Source of the DNA: Actinomycetota bacterium | Lineage (GTDB): Bacteria > Acidobacteriota > Blastocatellia > Chloracidobacteriales > Chloracidobacteriaceae | Length of the DNA stretch: 16,672 nt | Direction: 5' to 3' | NCBI GenBank assembly: GCA_013298335.1 | Contig: JAAFHI010000011.1 | Span: 1 to 16,672, forward strand | In this document: positions 1 through 6,602 of the stretch, piece after piece | Position numbering within the stretch: position 1 is the first letter of the stretch | Layout: every line of letters starts with the position of its first letter | The notes under the pieces: generated by a model | Seen by the model: the letters and a program-made list of their open reading frames with translations, nothing else | Told to the model about the DNA's origin: nothing | Database searches by the model: none | Translations under genes and position numbers: made by a program

Positions 1-881
1 ACCACCGTCAGCTTCGGCAGCCGGTCGATGAGACCGTTGTCGAGCAGTTCCTTGAACCCCTTGCCGAGCGCGGAGCAGTTCCCGAGGTTGCCGCCGGGGA
101 CGACCACCCGGTCCGGGACCTTCCAGCCGCGCTGCTGGAGCATTTCGATGCCGATGGTCTTCTGACCTTCGAGCCGGAAGGGATTGACCGAATTGAGCAG
201 GTAGATGTCGGTCGCGCGGGCGATGTCGCGGACAATCCGCATCGCATCGTCGAAATTCCCGTCGATTTGCAGCGTCACCGCGCCGTAATCGAGGCTCTGT
301 GACAGTTTTCCGTAGGCAATCTGCCCGCCCGGAATGAAGACGATGCCGCGCATCCCGGCGCGCGCCGCGAAAGCCGCCATCGATGCCGACGTATTGCCGG
401 TACTGGCGCAGGCGACGGCCTTCGCGCCGAGCCGCCGGCCCTGCGTGACCCCGGTCGTCATGCCGTTGTCCTTGAACGACCCGGTCGGGTTCATCCCCTG
501 ATGTTTGAAGGTGAGCCGCTTCATTCCGGCGTAGGCGGCGCTGCGCGGGGCATCCCACAGCGGCGTGTTGCCTTCGAGCAGCGTCACGATCTGCTCGGTC
601 GAGGTGAAAAAGGGCAACAGTTCCCGGAACCGCCAGACACCGCTCACGTTTAACGGATTATTGGAGTTTCTTCGCTCGTCGAACACCTTTCGAAACCCTT
701 CGAGCATCCCGGATTTCCAGTGGTACTTCACGTCGAGCAGGCCGCCACACTTTTCACATGTGTAATGCTTGTCGCCCGTGTCGTAGGTCGCGCCGCAGGT
801 CGGCTCGATACATTCGAGAAATGCGATTCCCCGCAGGGCGCTGGCTTCGGTAAATGGGGAGGTGTGGACGGCGAATGACAT
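1..881 (-). CDS. thrC: Threonine synthase, PLP-dependent (3' end outside window)
   Basis: Threonine synthase converts O-phosphohomoserine to threonine and phosphate, the last step of threonine synthesis in the cytosol. Reading from the ATG at 879-881 gives 293 residues before the window edge. Visible motifs are a zinc-ribbon-like N-terminus with Cys24, Cys29, Cys42 and Cys45, the substrate entrance stretch LEGNTPLWD (102-110), the PLP-lysine motif GSFKDNG with Lys137, an ASTGNTSAS loop (159-167) and the phosphate-binding VPGGNLGN (261-268). This set is typical of the fold-type II threonine synthase group that carries an N-terminal Cys4 module. No strong Shine-Dalgarno precedes the ATG. The gene is divergent from the exported-protein gene at 1089 and shares a gap of about 200 bp with it. 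The missing C-terminus should add some 100-150 residues, from the usual family length. Other fold-type II lyases are less likely given the combined motifs. Confidence 0.93.
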   Translation of the reverse strand, partial: MSFAVHTSPFTEASALRGIAFLECIEPTCGATYDTGDKHYTCEKCGGLLDVKYHWKSGMLEGFRKVFDERRNSNNPLNVSGVWRFRELLPFFTSTEQIVTLLEGNTPLWDAPRSAAYAGMKRLTFKHQGMNPTGSFKDNGMTTGVTQGRRLGAKAVACASTGNTSASMAAFAARAGMRGIVFIPGGQIAYGKLSQSLDYGAVTLQIDGNFDDAMRIVRDIARATDIYLLNSVNPFRLEGQKTIGIEMLQQRGWKVPDRVVVPGGNLGNCSALGKGFKELLDNGLIDRLPKLTV

Positions 882-1019
882 GGAATCGTTTCGGAAAGGC
901 CTCGCAAAGGAGGAAAACGTGGTATCTGAACCGCCTACTATGGTGGAAACCCGACGAAGCGCGCAAGCCGCCACCGGTCGGTGGAAACGATTTCGCGGCT
1001 TCCCAATCACGCTTTTTTC

Positions 1020-1084
1020 TGTACAATGCCCCGCTTGTACAATCCCGCCAACTGAATTCGATAATAAAGAACGGTGAATTCACC
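1020..1084 (+). promoter_or_regulatory. Putative promoter with direct repeats and a 12-bp palindrome
   Basis: A -35-like TTGTAC (1035-1040) lies 19 bp from a -10-like GATAAT (1060-1065). TGTACAAT occurs twice in direct orientation (1020-1027 and 1036-1043, 16 bp apart), and the second copy overlaps the -35. A perfect 12-bp palindrome GGTGAATTCACC (1073-1084) sits at the expected transcription start. The layout resembles a regulated promoter, but no regulator is identified and the spacing is longer than the usual 17 bp. Confidence 0.33.
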
Positions 1085-1088
1085 TCGC

Positions 1089-1592
1089 ATGCGATTGATC
1101 CTGATTGTCTGTCTTTTTTCGGTTCTTTCCCCCGTCTTTTCACTACCGGCGACCGCCCAGTGCCGAATGCGTGTGATGGATGCCCGCGAGTTGACCCTCG
1201 GGGCGGATTTCATCGCCCGGGTGCGAGTGCGCGAGGTCAAGAAAATTCGCCATCCGACCTACAGCCAGATTGCCACGCTCGACGTCGTCGAGGTGATTTA
1301 CGGCGATCCGCGCCAGAGGGAACTGAAAGTATGGTCGGGCAGCAATGTCTATTGCGCGACCGACGGCTACGTGGCGCAGCAGGAAATGTTGGTGTTTCTC
1401 ATCCGCGATCAAACGCTTTTCCGCACTTTCAACTGGCAATACGGACAATTTCTCATGTCCGCCGACACCGTCGAAGCCTGGCGGACGAATCCGCCGACCG
1501 GCGGAACGACGCTGGGACCGAAACCGCTTGAAGAAGTTCGTCGGGAAATTCAGGGATATTTCGAGGAGTCGCGGGCGAAAGCCAAGCCGTAA
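1089..1592 (+). CDS. Exported protein of unknown function, possibly NTR/TIMP-like
   Basis: The product is a 167-residue protein starting MRLILIVCLFSV. It has a clear signal peptide ending near LPATAQ, so it is exported; the first mature residue is probably Gln or Cys. The mature part begins CRMRVMDAREL, continues with beta-rich segments (GADFIARVRVREVKK, ATLDVVEVIYGD, ELKVWSG), then a second cysteine in YCATDGY followed by QQEMLVFLI. An N-terminal cysteine, alternating strands and a Cys before a hydrophobic strand recall the netrin/TIMP-like OB fold seen in many bacterial exported proteins, but this is a resemblance by eye only. A GTG at 1074 would add five residues; I prefer the ATG because GTG 1074 lies within the palindrome at the likely transcription start. 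The His/Gly/Asn-rich exported protein follows 94 bp downstream on the same strand. Function unknown. Confidence 0.8.
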   Translation: MRLILIVCLFSVLSPVFSLPATAQCRMRVMDARELTLGADFIARVRVREVKKIRHPTYSQIATLDVVEVIYGDPRQRELKVWSGSNVYCATDGYVAQQEMLVFLIRDQTLFRTFNWQYGQFLMSADTVEAWRTNPPTGGTTLGPKPLEEVRREIQGYFEESRAKAKP

Positions 1593-1666
1593 TTTCGCAG
1601 CGGCTTGCAATAACCCTTGCCGGGCAATCCGCATCCCTTTTTCGCGATACACCCAATTTCAATTTC

Positions 1667-1678
1667 AGAGAGAAGGGA
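1667..1678 (+). promoter_or_regulatory. Ribosome binding site for the Gly/Asn/His-rich protein
   Basis: AGAGAGAAGGGA, a purine-rich Shine-Dalgarno, ends 8 nt before the ATG at 1687. It selects this start over upstream in-frame codons and is the strongest support that the small low-complexity reading frame is translated. Confidence 0.7.
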
Positions 1679-1686
1679 TTGATTCG

Positions 1687-1998
1687 ATGAACCTCAAGAA
1701 AATCATCGCATTTGCCTCCGGGTTGCTGGTTATGGCGCTGTTAGCCATGACGCCGCTGGATGTGGCCGCGCAGGGGAAGGGCCATGGAAACGGTCACGGA
1801 AACGGTCACGGAAATGGAAATGGCAAACCGGGGAATTCCGGCGGCAATACTCGCCGCGACGAGCGGAAATCCCGGAAATTCGTCAACGGCCATGATGCCC
1901 GCAACGGCAAATGGAGAAACCGAAATCGCGGAAACGGCCAGGGAAACGGGAACGGCAATCGGTGGAAACACCGCCACCATCGCCACGGCCACCGGTAA
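1687..1998 (+). CDS. Small exported Gly/Asn/His-rich low-complexity protein
   Basis: This is a 103-residue protein. Residues 1-28 form a classic signal peptide (MNLKKII, hydrophobic core, cleavage likely after DVAA). The mature chain is almost entirely low complexity: GHGNGHGNGHGNGNG (32-46), an Arg/Asn/Gly middle, GNGQGNGNGN (82-91), and a very basic His-rich end, KHRHHRHGHR (94-103). There is no cysteine and no recognisable domain. The His content could bind metal and the charge could bind polyanions such as envelope polymers or nucleic acid; both ideas are inference. A purine-rich ribosome binding site precedes the start, and the gene ends 22 bp before a strong terminator, which supports expression. 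At DNA level the repeat unit is about 12 bp (GGAAACGGTCAC), so its length may vary between strains. I recognise no named family. Confidence 0.75.
   Translation: MNLKKIIAFASGLLVMALLAMTPLDVAAQGKGHGNGHGNGHGNGNGKPGNSGGNTRRDERKSRKFVNGHDARNGKWRNRNRGNGQGNGNGNRWKHRHHRHGHR
1782..1826 (+). repeat. Short in-frame tandem repeat coding (GHGN)n
   Basis: About three and a half degenerate copies of a 12-bp unit (GGAAACGGTCAC and variants) encode Gly-His-Gly-Asn. The period is a multiple of three, so gain or loss of copies would keep the frame. Confidence 0.7.
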
Positions 1999-2020
1999 AC
2001 GACACTGATTCTCCAAAATG

Positions 2021-2056
2021 AAAGGCGGCGCAGGGAATGTTCCTCGCGCCGCCTTT
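2021..2056. terminator. Bidirectional intrinsic terminator between convergent genes
   Basis: There is a perfect 11-bp inverted repeat, AAAGGCGGCGC (2021-2031) and GCGCCGCCTTT (2046-2056), with a 14-nt loop. The stem is GC-rich with A/T ends, giving TTTCTT after the stem on the plus strand and TTTCATTTT on the minus strand. It lies 22 bp past the stop of the Gly/Asn/His-rich gene and 27 bp past the stop of the peroxidase gene, so it can serve both. Confidence 0.9.
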
Positions 2057-2083
2057 CTTCTGTGCCGGAAGCTGTCCGGCGAT

Positions 2084-2695
2084 TTACTTGAGCGCCGACT
2101 CGACCGCCGCCGTCACCGCCGGTCCCATCGGTTCATCGCCCGACTTGAAGACCTGGATGAGCTTTCCGTCCTTGTTCACGAGGTACTTCTGAAAGTTCCA
2201 CTTCACTTCGCCCGCCAGCGCCGCATCGCCGCCGCCCGCCGTGAGGAACTGGTAGAGCGGGTGCTTGCCCGCGCCCTTGACCGTGATTTTCGAGAACATG
2301 TCGAAGGTCACGTTGTAACTGGTCGTGCAGAAGGTCTTGATTTCCGTGTCGCTACCCGGTTCCTGCGATCCGAAATCGTTGGCGGGGAAGCCGAGAATGC
2401 GCAGGCCCTGGTCGTGATATTTCTTGTTGAGTTCCTCAAGTCCTTTGTACTGAGGCGTATAGCCGCATTTCGACGCGACGTTGACGATCAGGACGACCTT
2501 GCCCTTGTAGTCGCAAAGGTTCACGTCCTTGCCGTCGATGTTCTTGACCTTGAAGTCGAGGGCGGTGGGGCATCCCGGCGTGGGATTCGGATTGGCGGCA
2601 ACGGGTTCCATCGTTTTCGGTCCTTCGGCTGAAGCGGTACAGCCCGCGCCGACGAGTCCGGCGAGCGCGAGCGAGAGAATGATCGTGCGTTTCAT
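2084..2695 (-). CDS. Glutathione peroxidase family protein, probable lipoprotein (Cys type)
   Basis: This 203-residue thiol peroxidase reduces H2O2 or lipid hydroperoxides, usually with thioredoxin-like donors in bacteria. The N-terminus (MKRTIILSLALAGLVGAGC) is a signal peptide whose GAGC at 16-19 may be a lipobox, placing the enzyme in the envelope; the Gly at -3 is not ideal. The core matches the family: NVASKCGYTPQY with peroxidatic Cys77, FPANDFGSQEPG with Gln111, VKWNFQKYLV with Trp166 and Asn167 (the Cys/Gln/Trp/Asn tetrad), and FCTTSYNVTF with Cys123 at the place of the resolving Cys in thioredoxin-dependent members. The catalytic codon is TGC, so this is not a selenoprotein although selB lies nearby. 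AGAGG precedes the ATG by 7 nt. It follows the MauE-thioredoxin gene, a plausible electron donor, across a 150-bp repeat-filled gap. Confidence 0.92.
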   Translation of the reverse strand: MKRTIILSLALAGLVGAGCTASAEGPKTMEPVAANPNPTPGCPTALDFKVKNIDGKDVNLCDYKGKVVLIVNVASKCGYTPQYKGLEELNKKYHDQGLRILGFPANDFGSQEPGSDTEIKTFCTTSYNVTFDMFSKITVKGAGKHPLYQFLTAGGGDAALAGEVKWNFQKYLVNKDGKLIQVFKSGDEPMGPAVTAAVESALK

Positions 2696-2710
2696 GGCAA
2701 CCTCTGGGGA

Positions 2711-2840
2711 TTGAAGATTTCAAATTGAAGATTCGAGATTGACGATTTTCGATTGGTTCGGGAGAAACGGTCGGTTCGGATTCATTCAATCGCCGAATCG
2801 GCGCTCCGGAATCGAAAATCTCCAATCAAAAATCGAAAAT
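2711..2840. repeat. AT-rich inverted repeat cluster (GATTTTCGATT type)
   Basis: This is low-complexity DNA of period about 7-11 made of GATTGAAGATT / GATTTTCGATT variants. The left arm holds GATTTTCGATT (2744-2754); inverted copies AATCGAAAATC (2810-2820) and AATCGAAAAT (2831-2840) form the right arm. Between them a small hairpin CGCCG-AAT-CGGCG sits at 2790-2802. Base composition contrasts sharply with the flanking GC-rich genes. The array fills most of the gap between the MauE-thioredoxin stop and the peroxidase start. Confidence 0.7.
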
Positions 2841-2845
2841 AAAGC

Positions 2846-3787
2846 TCACTGGCGTGCTTTCCGGACGTCGTCCGCGGTCGGCGGTTCGACGTTCCAGGCT
2901 TTGATCGTCCGTCCGTTTTTCACGAGCATGATGCGCGGCGTGTCGCCATCGGCCATCAGGCGTTTGAAATCGTCCTTCGAAATCTGGCCGATGGGAAATT
3001 TCGCGCCGTACCGCTGGGTGAAAAACTTCCGCCGCCATTCTTCGTTCGAACAGAGCGCAACCACGGGCGGCAGCCCTTTCACGCCGACGAGTCCGCTGAT
3101 TTTCGGGGTGTTTTCCTGGCAGTGCGAACATTCGGTATCCATCAGCACCACCAGGTGTTCGCCCTTCGTCAGATCGACCGTCAGCCCTTCAATTTTGACA
3201 TTCTGGAATTCATTGCCCCCGGCGACCGGAAACCCGAACGCGAGCGGGGTGAAGAGGCCGAACGCGGCGAACAGCGTCACGATACCCACGCGCCACCTGC
3301 CGCCCATCCCCGCGACCTTCGAGCGTCCGAGGAGGAAAAACGCGCCGATGGCGGCGGCGAGCATCAACCCGTCTTCGATCAGGGCGGCGTTCGGGCTGCG
3401 TTTGACCTGCGAACCGAAGCAGCCGCAGTCCTCGACCGGAATCCCGGCGACTTTCACGTAACCAAGCGCGCCCATGAAGAGGAGCGTCAGCGCGGCGGAG
3501 GCGATGAGCGTCCAGCGCAGTTGGTAGCCGATGACGAGCGCCGCGCCGAGGCCGCATTCGACGATCAGGAAAAACCACGCGGCGGGAATATGCAGGGATT
3601 TCGGAAGCATCTGAAAACTCGCAATCTGGCGGACAAAGTCAAATGGCTCAATGGTTTTCAAGACACCGGCGACCAGTAAAACCACGCCGAGCAGGGCGGC
3701 GAGACCCCACGCCACCCGGTTGGCGACGGCGGACGAACCGGAAGCGGCGGGCGTCGGGGACGAGAGTTCCGAAACGGCGCTGGACAT
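2846..3787 (-). CDS. MauE/DoxX-like membrane protein fused to a thioredoxin domain
   Basis: This 313-residue protein has five predicted membrane helices (about 27-45, 68-88, 92-112, 136-154, 166-186) and a C-terminal thioredoxin-like domain (about 195-313). The membrane part resembles the MauE/DoxX-like family: VAGVLKTIEPFDFVRQI after helix 1, an ECGLG segment in helix 2 and the hallmark EDCGCFG (Cys121, Cys123) after helix 3. The thioredoxin part has MDTECSHCQENTP with a CxxC motif (Cys220, Cys223) and a likely cis-proline at DTP (Pro284). Basic residues between helices 2-3 and 4-5 put those loops in the cytosol, so both cysteine pairs face the periplasm. By analogy with MauE/MauD and VKOR-thioredoxin fusions it probably moves electrons or disulfides across the membrane (inference). 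The ATG at 3787 with GGGAG ten bases upstream is preferred to an in-frame GTG at 3823 that overlaps the preceding gene. Confidence 0.87.
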   Translation of the reverse strand: MSSAVSELSSPTPAASGSSAVANRVAWGLAALLGVVLLVAGVLKTIEPFDFVRQIASFQMLPKSLHIPAAWFFLIVECGLGAALVIGYQLRWTLIASAALTLLFMGALGYVKVAGIPVEDCGCFGSQVKRSPNAALIEDGLMLAAAIGAFFLLGRSKVAGMGGRWRVGIVTLFAAFGLFTPLAFGFPVAGGNEFQNVKIEGLTVDLTKGEHLVVLMDTECSHCQENTPKISGLVGVKGLPPVVALCSNEEWRRKFFTQRYGAKFPIGQISKDDFKRLMADGDTPRIMLVKNGRTIKAWNVEPPTADDVRKARQ

Positions 3788-3806
3788 GGCTGCTGACTCC
3801 CAAAAA

Positions 3807-4391
3807 TTAGTCGAAAATGTCACGCCCGGTCAGGGCGAGCGTCGGGAAAATCCGCGAAACGATGCTTTCGGACTCGGAAAAGACTTCCCGTTCGCCGAAA
3901 CCGTTCCCGGTTTGATAGCGGACTTCGACGGTTTGCGCGACCCCGTCCACCAGCCAGAGTTCCTTCACGCCGAGCGCGCCATAAGTGTCGGACTTGGTAT
4001 TCCGGTCATAAAGCGCGGTCCCCGGCGAAAGAATTTCGATGACAAGGTCCGCGGATGTGCGGCGACTTTGGTCAAAAGTCATTTCGAGTTCGGTGGAGAC
4101 ATAAAAAACATCCGGCTCGAGATAGTTGTTCGGTGAAGTCCAGATGGCAGCCCGAGCAATATAGATATTGCCGGAATCGCCAGTGGCGAGCAGATGTTTC
4201 GTCAGCAGGCGATTCAATCGGGCGGCAATCGAATCGTGGCGATATTCGGGCGGTGGGGCCATGTAAAGGACTCCGGAAATGAGTTCGTACTTCGAATGGT
4301 CCGGCGGTTCCGGCAATTCCCAGAATTCTTCGAGCGTGTAGGTTTTCACGAGGGGCGAGGTCGAGACGACAGGGGAAACGGCGGCTGGCAT
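3807..4391 (-). CDS. Uma2-family (DUF820) putative PD-(D/E)xK endonuclease
   Basis: This 194-residue protein has the full Uma2 signature: YELISGVLYMAPPP (35-48) followed by RHDSIAARLN, LEPDVFYVS with Pro93-Asp94, ADLVIEILSPGT with Glu119, DRNTKSDTY with Lys133, then GVKELWLVD (141-149). Asp94, Glu119 and Lys133 are the likely nuclease-type active site. Uma2 proteins are restriction-endonuclease-like, often present in many copies in cyanobacteria, Chloroflexota and related environmental bacteria, and their biological role is unsettled. Start ATG 4391 is supported by GGAGG nine bases upstream. The MauE-thioredoxin gene starts 19 bp after this stop, so the two are probably co-transcribed, an odd pairing with no obvious functional link. 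Confidence 0.9.
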   Translation of the reverse strand: MPAAVSPVVSTSPLVKTYTLEEFWELPEPPDHSKYELISGVLYMAPPPEYRHDSIAARLNRLLTKHLLATGDSGNIYIARAAIWTSPNNYLEPDVFYVSTELEMTFDQSRRTSADLVIEILSPGTALYDRNTKSDTYGALGVKELWLVDGVAQTVEVRYQTGNGFGEREVFSESESIVSRIFPTLALTGRDIFD

Positions 4392-4467
4392 GGCGGGAGT
4401 CCTCCGGGCGACCTTCTCGAAAAGGAAAGTGGAATCGGTGGCGAGCCTACCATACGGACTGCGTTTC

Positions 4468-4496
4468 TTGACACTCCGGACGACGCTTGTTAGCTT
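4468..4496 (+). promoter_or_regulatory. Sigma70-type promoter for the diheme cytochrome gene
   Basis: A perfect -35 TTGACA (4468-4473) is separated by 17 bp from TAGCTT (4491-4496), which is preceded directly by TGT (4488-4490), an extended -10 element. Transcription would start near 4503 and leave a leader of about 50 nt before the ATG at 4553. The site lies in the divergent gap between the Uma2 gene and the cytochrome gene and argues against a TTG start at 4487. Confidence 0.5.
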
Positions 4497-4552
4497 CGCG
4501 GGAGTTCATTCAGTACCATCCCGCATCGTCTTTCCTTCGTTTCGTACACTTC

Positions 4553-4891
4553 ATGGCACTTCGTTTTCAAAAGCGCGACGCTTTTTTCATCGTCGTCATC
4601 GTGGTCGTCGTGGTTGGTTTGTTTGCCCTGTCACGGACGGGCAAACATCCGAAACCGGTTTCCGCGTCGTGCAACATCACCAAAGAAAAGCCCGACACGC
4701 CGGTCAAGGATCGGCGGGCGTCATGTCTTTCCTGTCACGACCCCAAAACCGGGGCCATCGAGGCCCAGCGCCTCAAACCGAATCATCCCCAGAAGTGGAT
4801 GGACGAAAAGTTCCCCTGCGCGGGCTGTCATAACCTGCCGCCGAAACCGGCGGCCGCGCCCGGACTGATCTTACCCGGCGCGCGTCGTTAG
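4553..4891 (+). CDS. Membrane-anchored diheme c-type cytochrome, small
   Basis: This 112-residue protein has a short basic N-terminus (MALRFQKR), one strong membrane helix (about residues 10-26, IVVIVVVVVGLFAL) and a periplasmic tail with two c-type heme sites: CLSCH and CAGCH, 31 residues apart. The helix probably stays as an anchor, because no good cleavage site follows it. An extra Cys lies in SASCNITKEK. The spacing of short CxxCH motifs with His/Pro-rich surroundings (NHPQKWMDEKFPCAGCH) resembles small multiheme electron carriers of the NapB/NrfH/cytochrome c3-like type, but I cannot assign a family. It presumably passes electrons between membrane and periplasmic partners. No cytochrome maturation gene or partner reductase lies in the window. 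No clear Shine-Dalgarno is seen before 4553; the start is chosen by the promoter position and the helix. Confidence 0.8.
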   Translation: MALRFQKRDAFFIVVIVVVVVGLFALSRTGKHPKPVSASCNITKEKPDTPVKDRRASCLSCHDPKTGAIEAQRLKPNHPQKWMDEKFPCAGCHNLPPKPAAAPGLILPGARR

Positions 4892-4954
4892 CACCGCGCG
4901 CCGCGTCCGTTTTGTACCGTACTTCATACCTTTCTTTTCTTACCCAGAGGACTC

Positions 4955-6502
4955 ATGGCGAAATCCACCAAGGCAACCCCCAAAAAGGCGGCGGCAAAGG
5001 CCGTCAAACCCAGCAAGCCAACTGTTTACAACAATTACATCAATGGTCAGTGGGTCGCGTCGGCGAGCGGCAAGACCTTTGAGAACCGCAATCCGGCGGA
5101 CACCCGCGACGTGGTCGGCGTATTTCAGGATTCAAACGCCGAAGACGTTGACGCGGCGGTGGCCGCCGCCCGCGCGGCCTATCCCGAATGGCGGCTCGTG
5201 CCCGCGCCGAAACGCGCCGACTACGTGCTGCGCGTGGCGGAAATCCTGACCCGTCGCAAGGAAGAAATTTCCGCCGACATGACCCGCGAAATGGGCAAGA
5301 TGCTCAAGGAAACGCGCGGCGACACCCAGGAAGCCATCGACATGGCCCATTTCGTGGCGGGCGAGGGGCGACGGCTCTACGGTCACACGACGACTTCGGA
5401 ACTCAAGAACAAGTTCGCGATGTCGGTCCGCGACTCGGTCGGCGTCTGCGGCCTCATCACGCCGTGGAATTTCCCGATCGCGATTCCGTCGTGGAAGATT
5501 CTTCCGGCCATCCTGAGCGGCAACACGGTCGTCATCAAGCCGGCGGAAGACACCCCGCTGTCGGTCGTCAACTTCGTGAAAGCTTTTGAGGAAGCCGGAC
5601 TTCCGGCGGGCGTCGTCAATATGGTGACCGGCTTCGGCGCGACCGCCGGCTCGCCGCTCGTCACGCATCCAACGGTGCGGGTGGTTTCGTTCACGGGTTC
5701 AACGCAGACCGGACGCGCCATCTCGACGCAGGCCGCCGCCGAAGGCAAGCGGTGCAGCCTCGAAATGGGCGGCAAGAACTGCATCATCGTCATGGAAGAC
5801 GCCGACCTCGACCTCGCGGTGGACGGCGCGCTCTGGGGCGCGTTCGGTACGTCGGGACAGCGCTGCACGGCCTCCTCGCGGCTGATCGTTCACAAGAAGG
5901 TCGTGAAGAAATTCACCGCGCTGCTGGTCGAACGGGCGAAGACGCTGAAAGTCGGTCCGGGCCTCGACGAAAAGAACGAAGTCGGGCCGGTCATCAACGA
6001 AAAGCAGATGCTGAAGATTCTCAACTACATCGAGATCGGCAAGACCAAGGACAAGGCCAAGCTCCTCTGCGGCGGCGAACGGCTGACCGAGGGCGACCAC
6101 AAGCACGGCTGGTTCATCGCGCCGACCATTTTCGGCGACGTCTCGCCGAACGCGACCATCGCGCAGGAAGAAATCTTCGGACCGGTGACGGCGATCATCA
6201 CCGCCAACGACTTCGAAAATGCCATCGACATCGCCAACAACGTCGGCTACGGCCTGTCGGCGTCGATCTACACGGCGGACGTCAACCGGGCGTTCACGGC
6301 GATGCGCGATCTCCAGACCGGCATCTGCTACGTCAACGCGCCGACCATCGGGGCCGAAGTCCATCTGCCGTTCGGCGGCACGAAGGGCACCGGGAACGGT
6401 CATCGCGAGGGCGGCATCGAATCCTTCGACATCTTTACCGAGTGGAAGTCGCTCTATATTGACTACAGCGGCAAGCTCCAAAAGGCTCAAATTGATGAGT
6501 AG
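4955..6502 (+). CDS. NAD(P)-dependent aldehyde dehydrogenase, KGSADH-like
   Basis: This 515-residue aldehyde dehydrogenase oxidises an aldehyde to a carboxylate. All catalytic landmarks are present: TPWNFP with Asn172, VIKPAE with Lys195, FTGSTQTG Rossmann loop (246-253), LEMGGKN with general base Glu270, GQRCT with nucleophile Cys304, and EEIFGP with Glu406. Segments such as [27 protein letters not shown] and [19 protein letters not shown] resemble from memory the alpha-ketoglutarate semialdehyde dehydrogenase group (for example Bacillus GucD/YcbD) that acts in sugar-acid and hydroxyproline breakdown, but substrate cannot be fixed from sequence. The first 23 residues form a Lys/Ala/Pro-rich extension not usual in the family. 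AGAGG sits 4 nt before the ATG. The M61 peptidase gene lies just downstream on the same strand. Confidence 0.94.
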   Translation: MAKSTKATPKKAAAKAVKPSKPTVYNNYINGQWVASASGKTFENRNPADTRDVVGVFQDSNAEDVDAAVAAARAAYPEWRLVPAPKRADYVLRVAEILTRRKEEISADMTREMGKMLKETRGDTQEAIDMAHFVAGEGRRLYGHTTTSELKNKFAMSVRDSVGVCGLITPWNFPIAIPSWKILPAILSGNTVVIKPAEDTPLSVVNFVKAFEEAGLPAGVVNMVTGFGATAGSPLVTHPTVRVVSFTGSTQTGRAISTQAAAEGKRCSLEMGGKNCIIVMEDADLDLAVDGALWGAFGTSGQRCTASSRLIVHKKVVKKFTALLVERAKTLKVGPGLDEKNEVGPVINEKQMLKILNYIEIGKTKDKAKLLCGGERLTEGDHKHGWFIAPTIFGDVSPNATIAQEEIFGPVTAIITANDFENAIDIANNVGYGLSASIYTADVNRAFTAMRDLQTGICYVNAPTIGAEVHLPFGGTKGTGNGHREGGIESFDIFTEWKSLYIDYSGKLQKAQIDE

Positions 6503-6523
6503 TTGCTTTTTCTTCGAGCGCAA

Positions 6524-6601
6524 AGGCGCGAAGACGCAAGGACGCAAAGACGTGGGGAATGTACATTCCTTGCGTCTTGGCGTCCTTGCGTCCTTGCGTT
6601 T
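6524..6601. repeat. GACGCAAG-type inverted repeat with palindromic centre
   Basis: Each arm is built from degenerate 8-bp GACGCAAG units. The core arms 6534-6552 and 6573-6591 pair over 19 bp with one mismatch, and pairing extends with a few mismatches and G-U pairs to 6524 and 6601. The loop contains a perfect 14-bp palindrome GGAATGTACATTCC (6556-6569). The element fills the gap between the aldehyde dehydrogenase stop (6502) and the likely start of the M61 peptidase (6603). The same type of GCGAAGACGCAAAGACGC array occurs from memory in intergenic DNA of many unrelated bacteria. Confidence 0.85.
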
Positions 6602-6602
6602 G

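Noticed and set aside
862..1077. Possible small plus-strand gene between thrC and the exported protein, with AGGAGG at about 905
   Set aside because: The AGGAGG precedes a GTG at a good distance, but the predicted peptide has no motif, overlaps the thrC start and the likely promoter, and would end at the next gene's start region. Kept out for lack of support.
2084..2695. Glutathione peroxidase as a selenoprotein because selB is nearby
   Set aside because: The catalytic codon is TGC (Cys), not TGA.
3788..3823. Upstream GTG start for the MauE-thioredoxin protein
   Set aside because: It would overlap the Uma2 stop and lacks a better ribosome binding site than ATG 3787; the extra residues add nothing to the fold.
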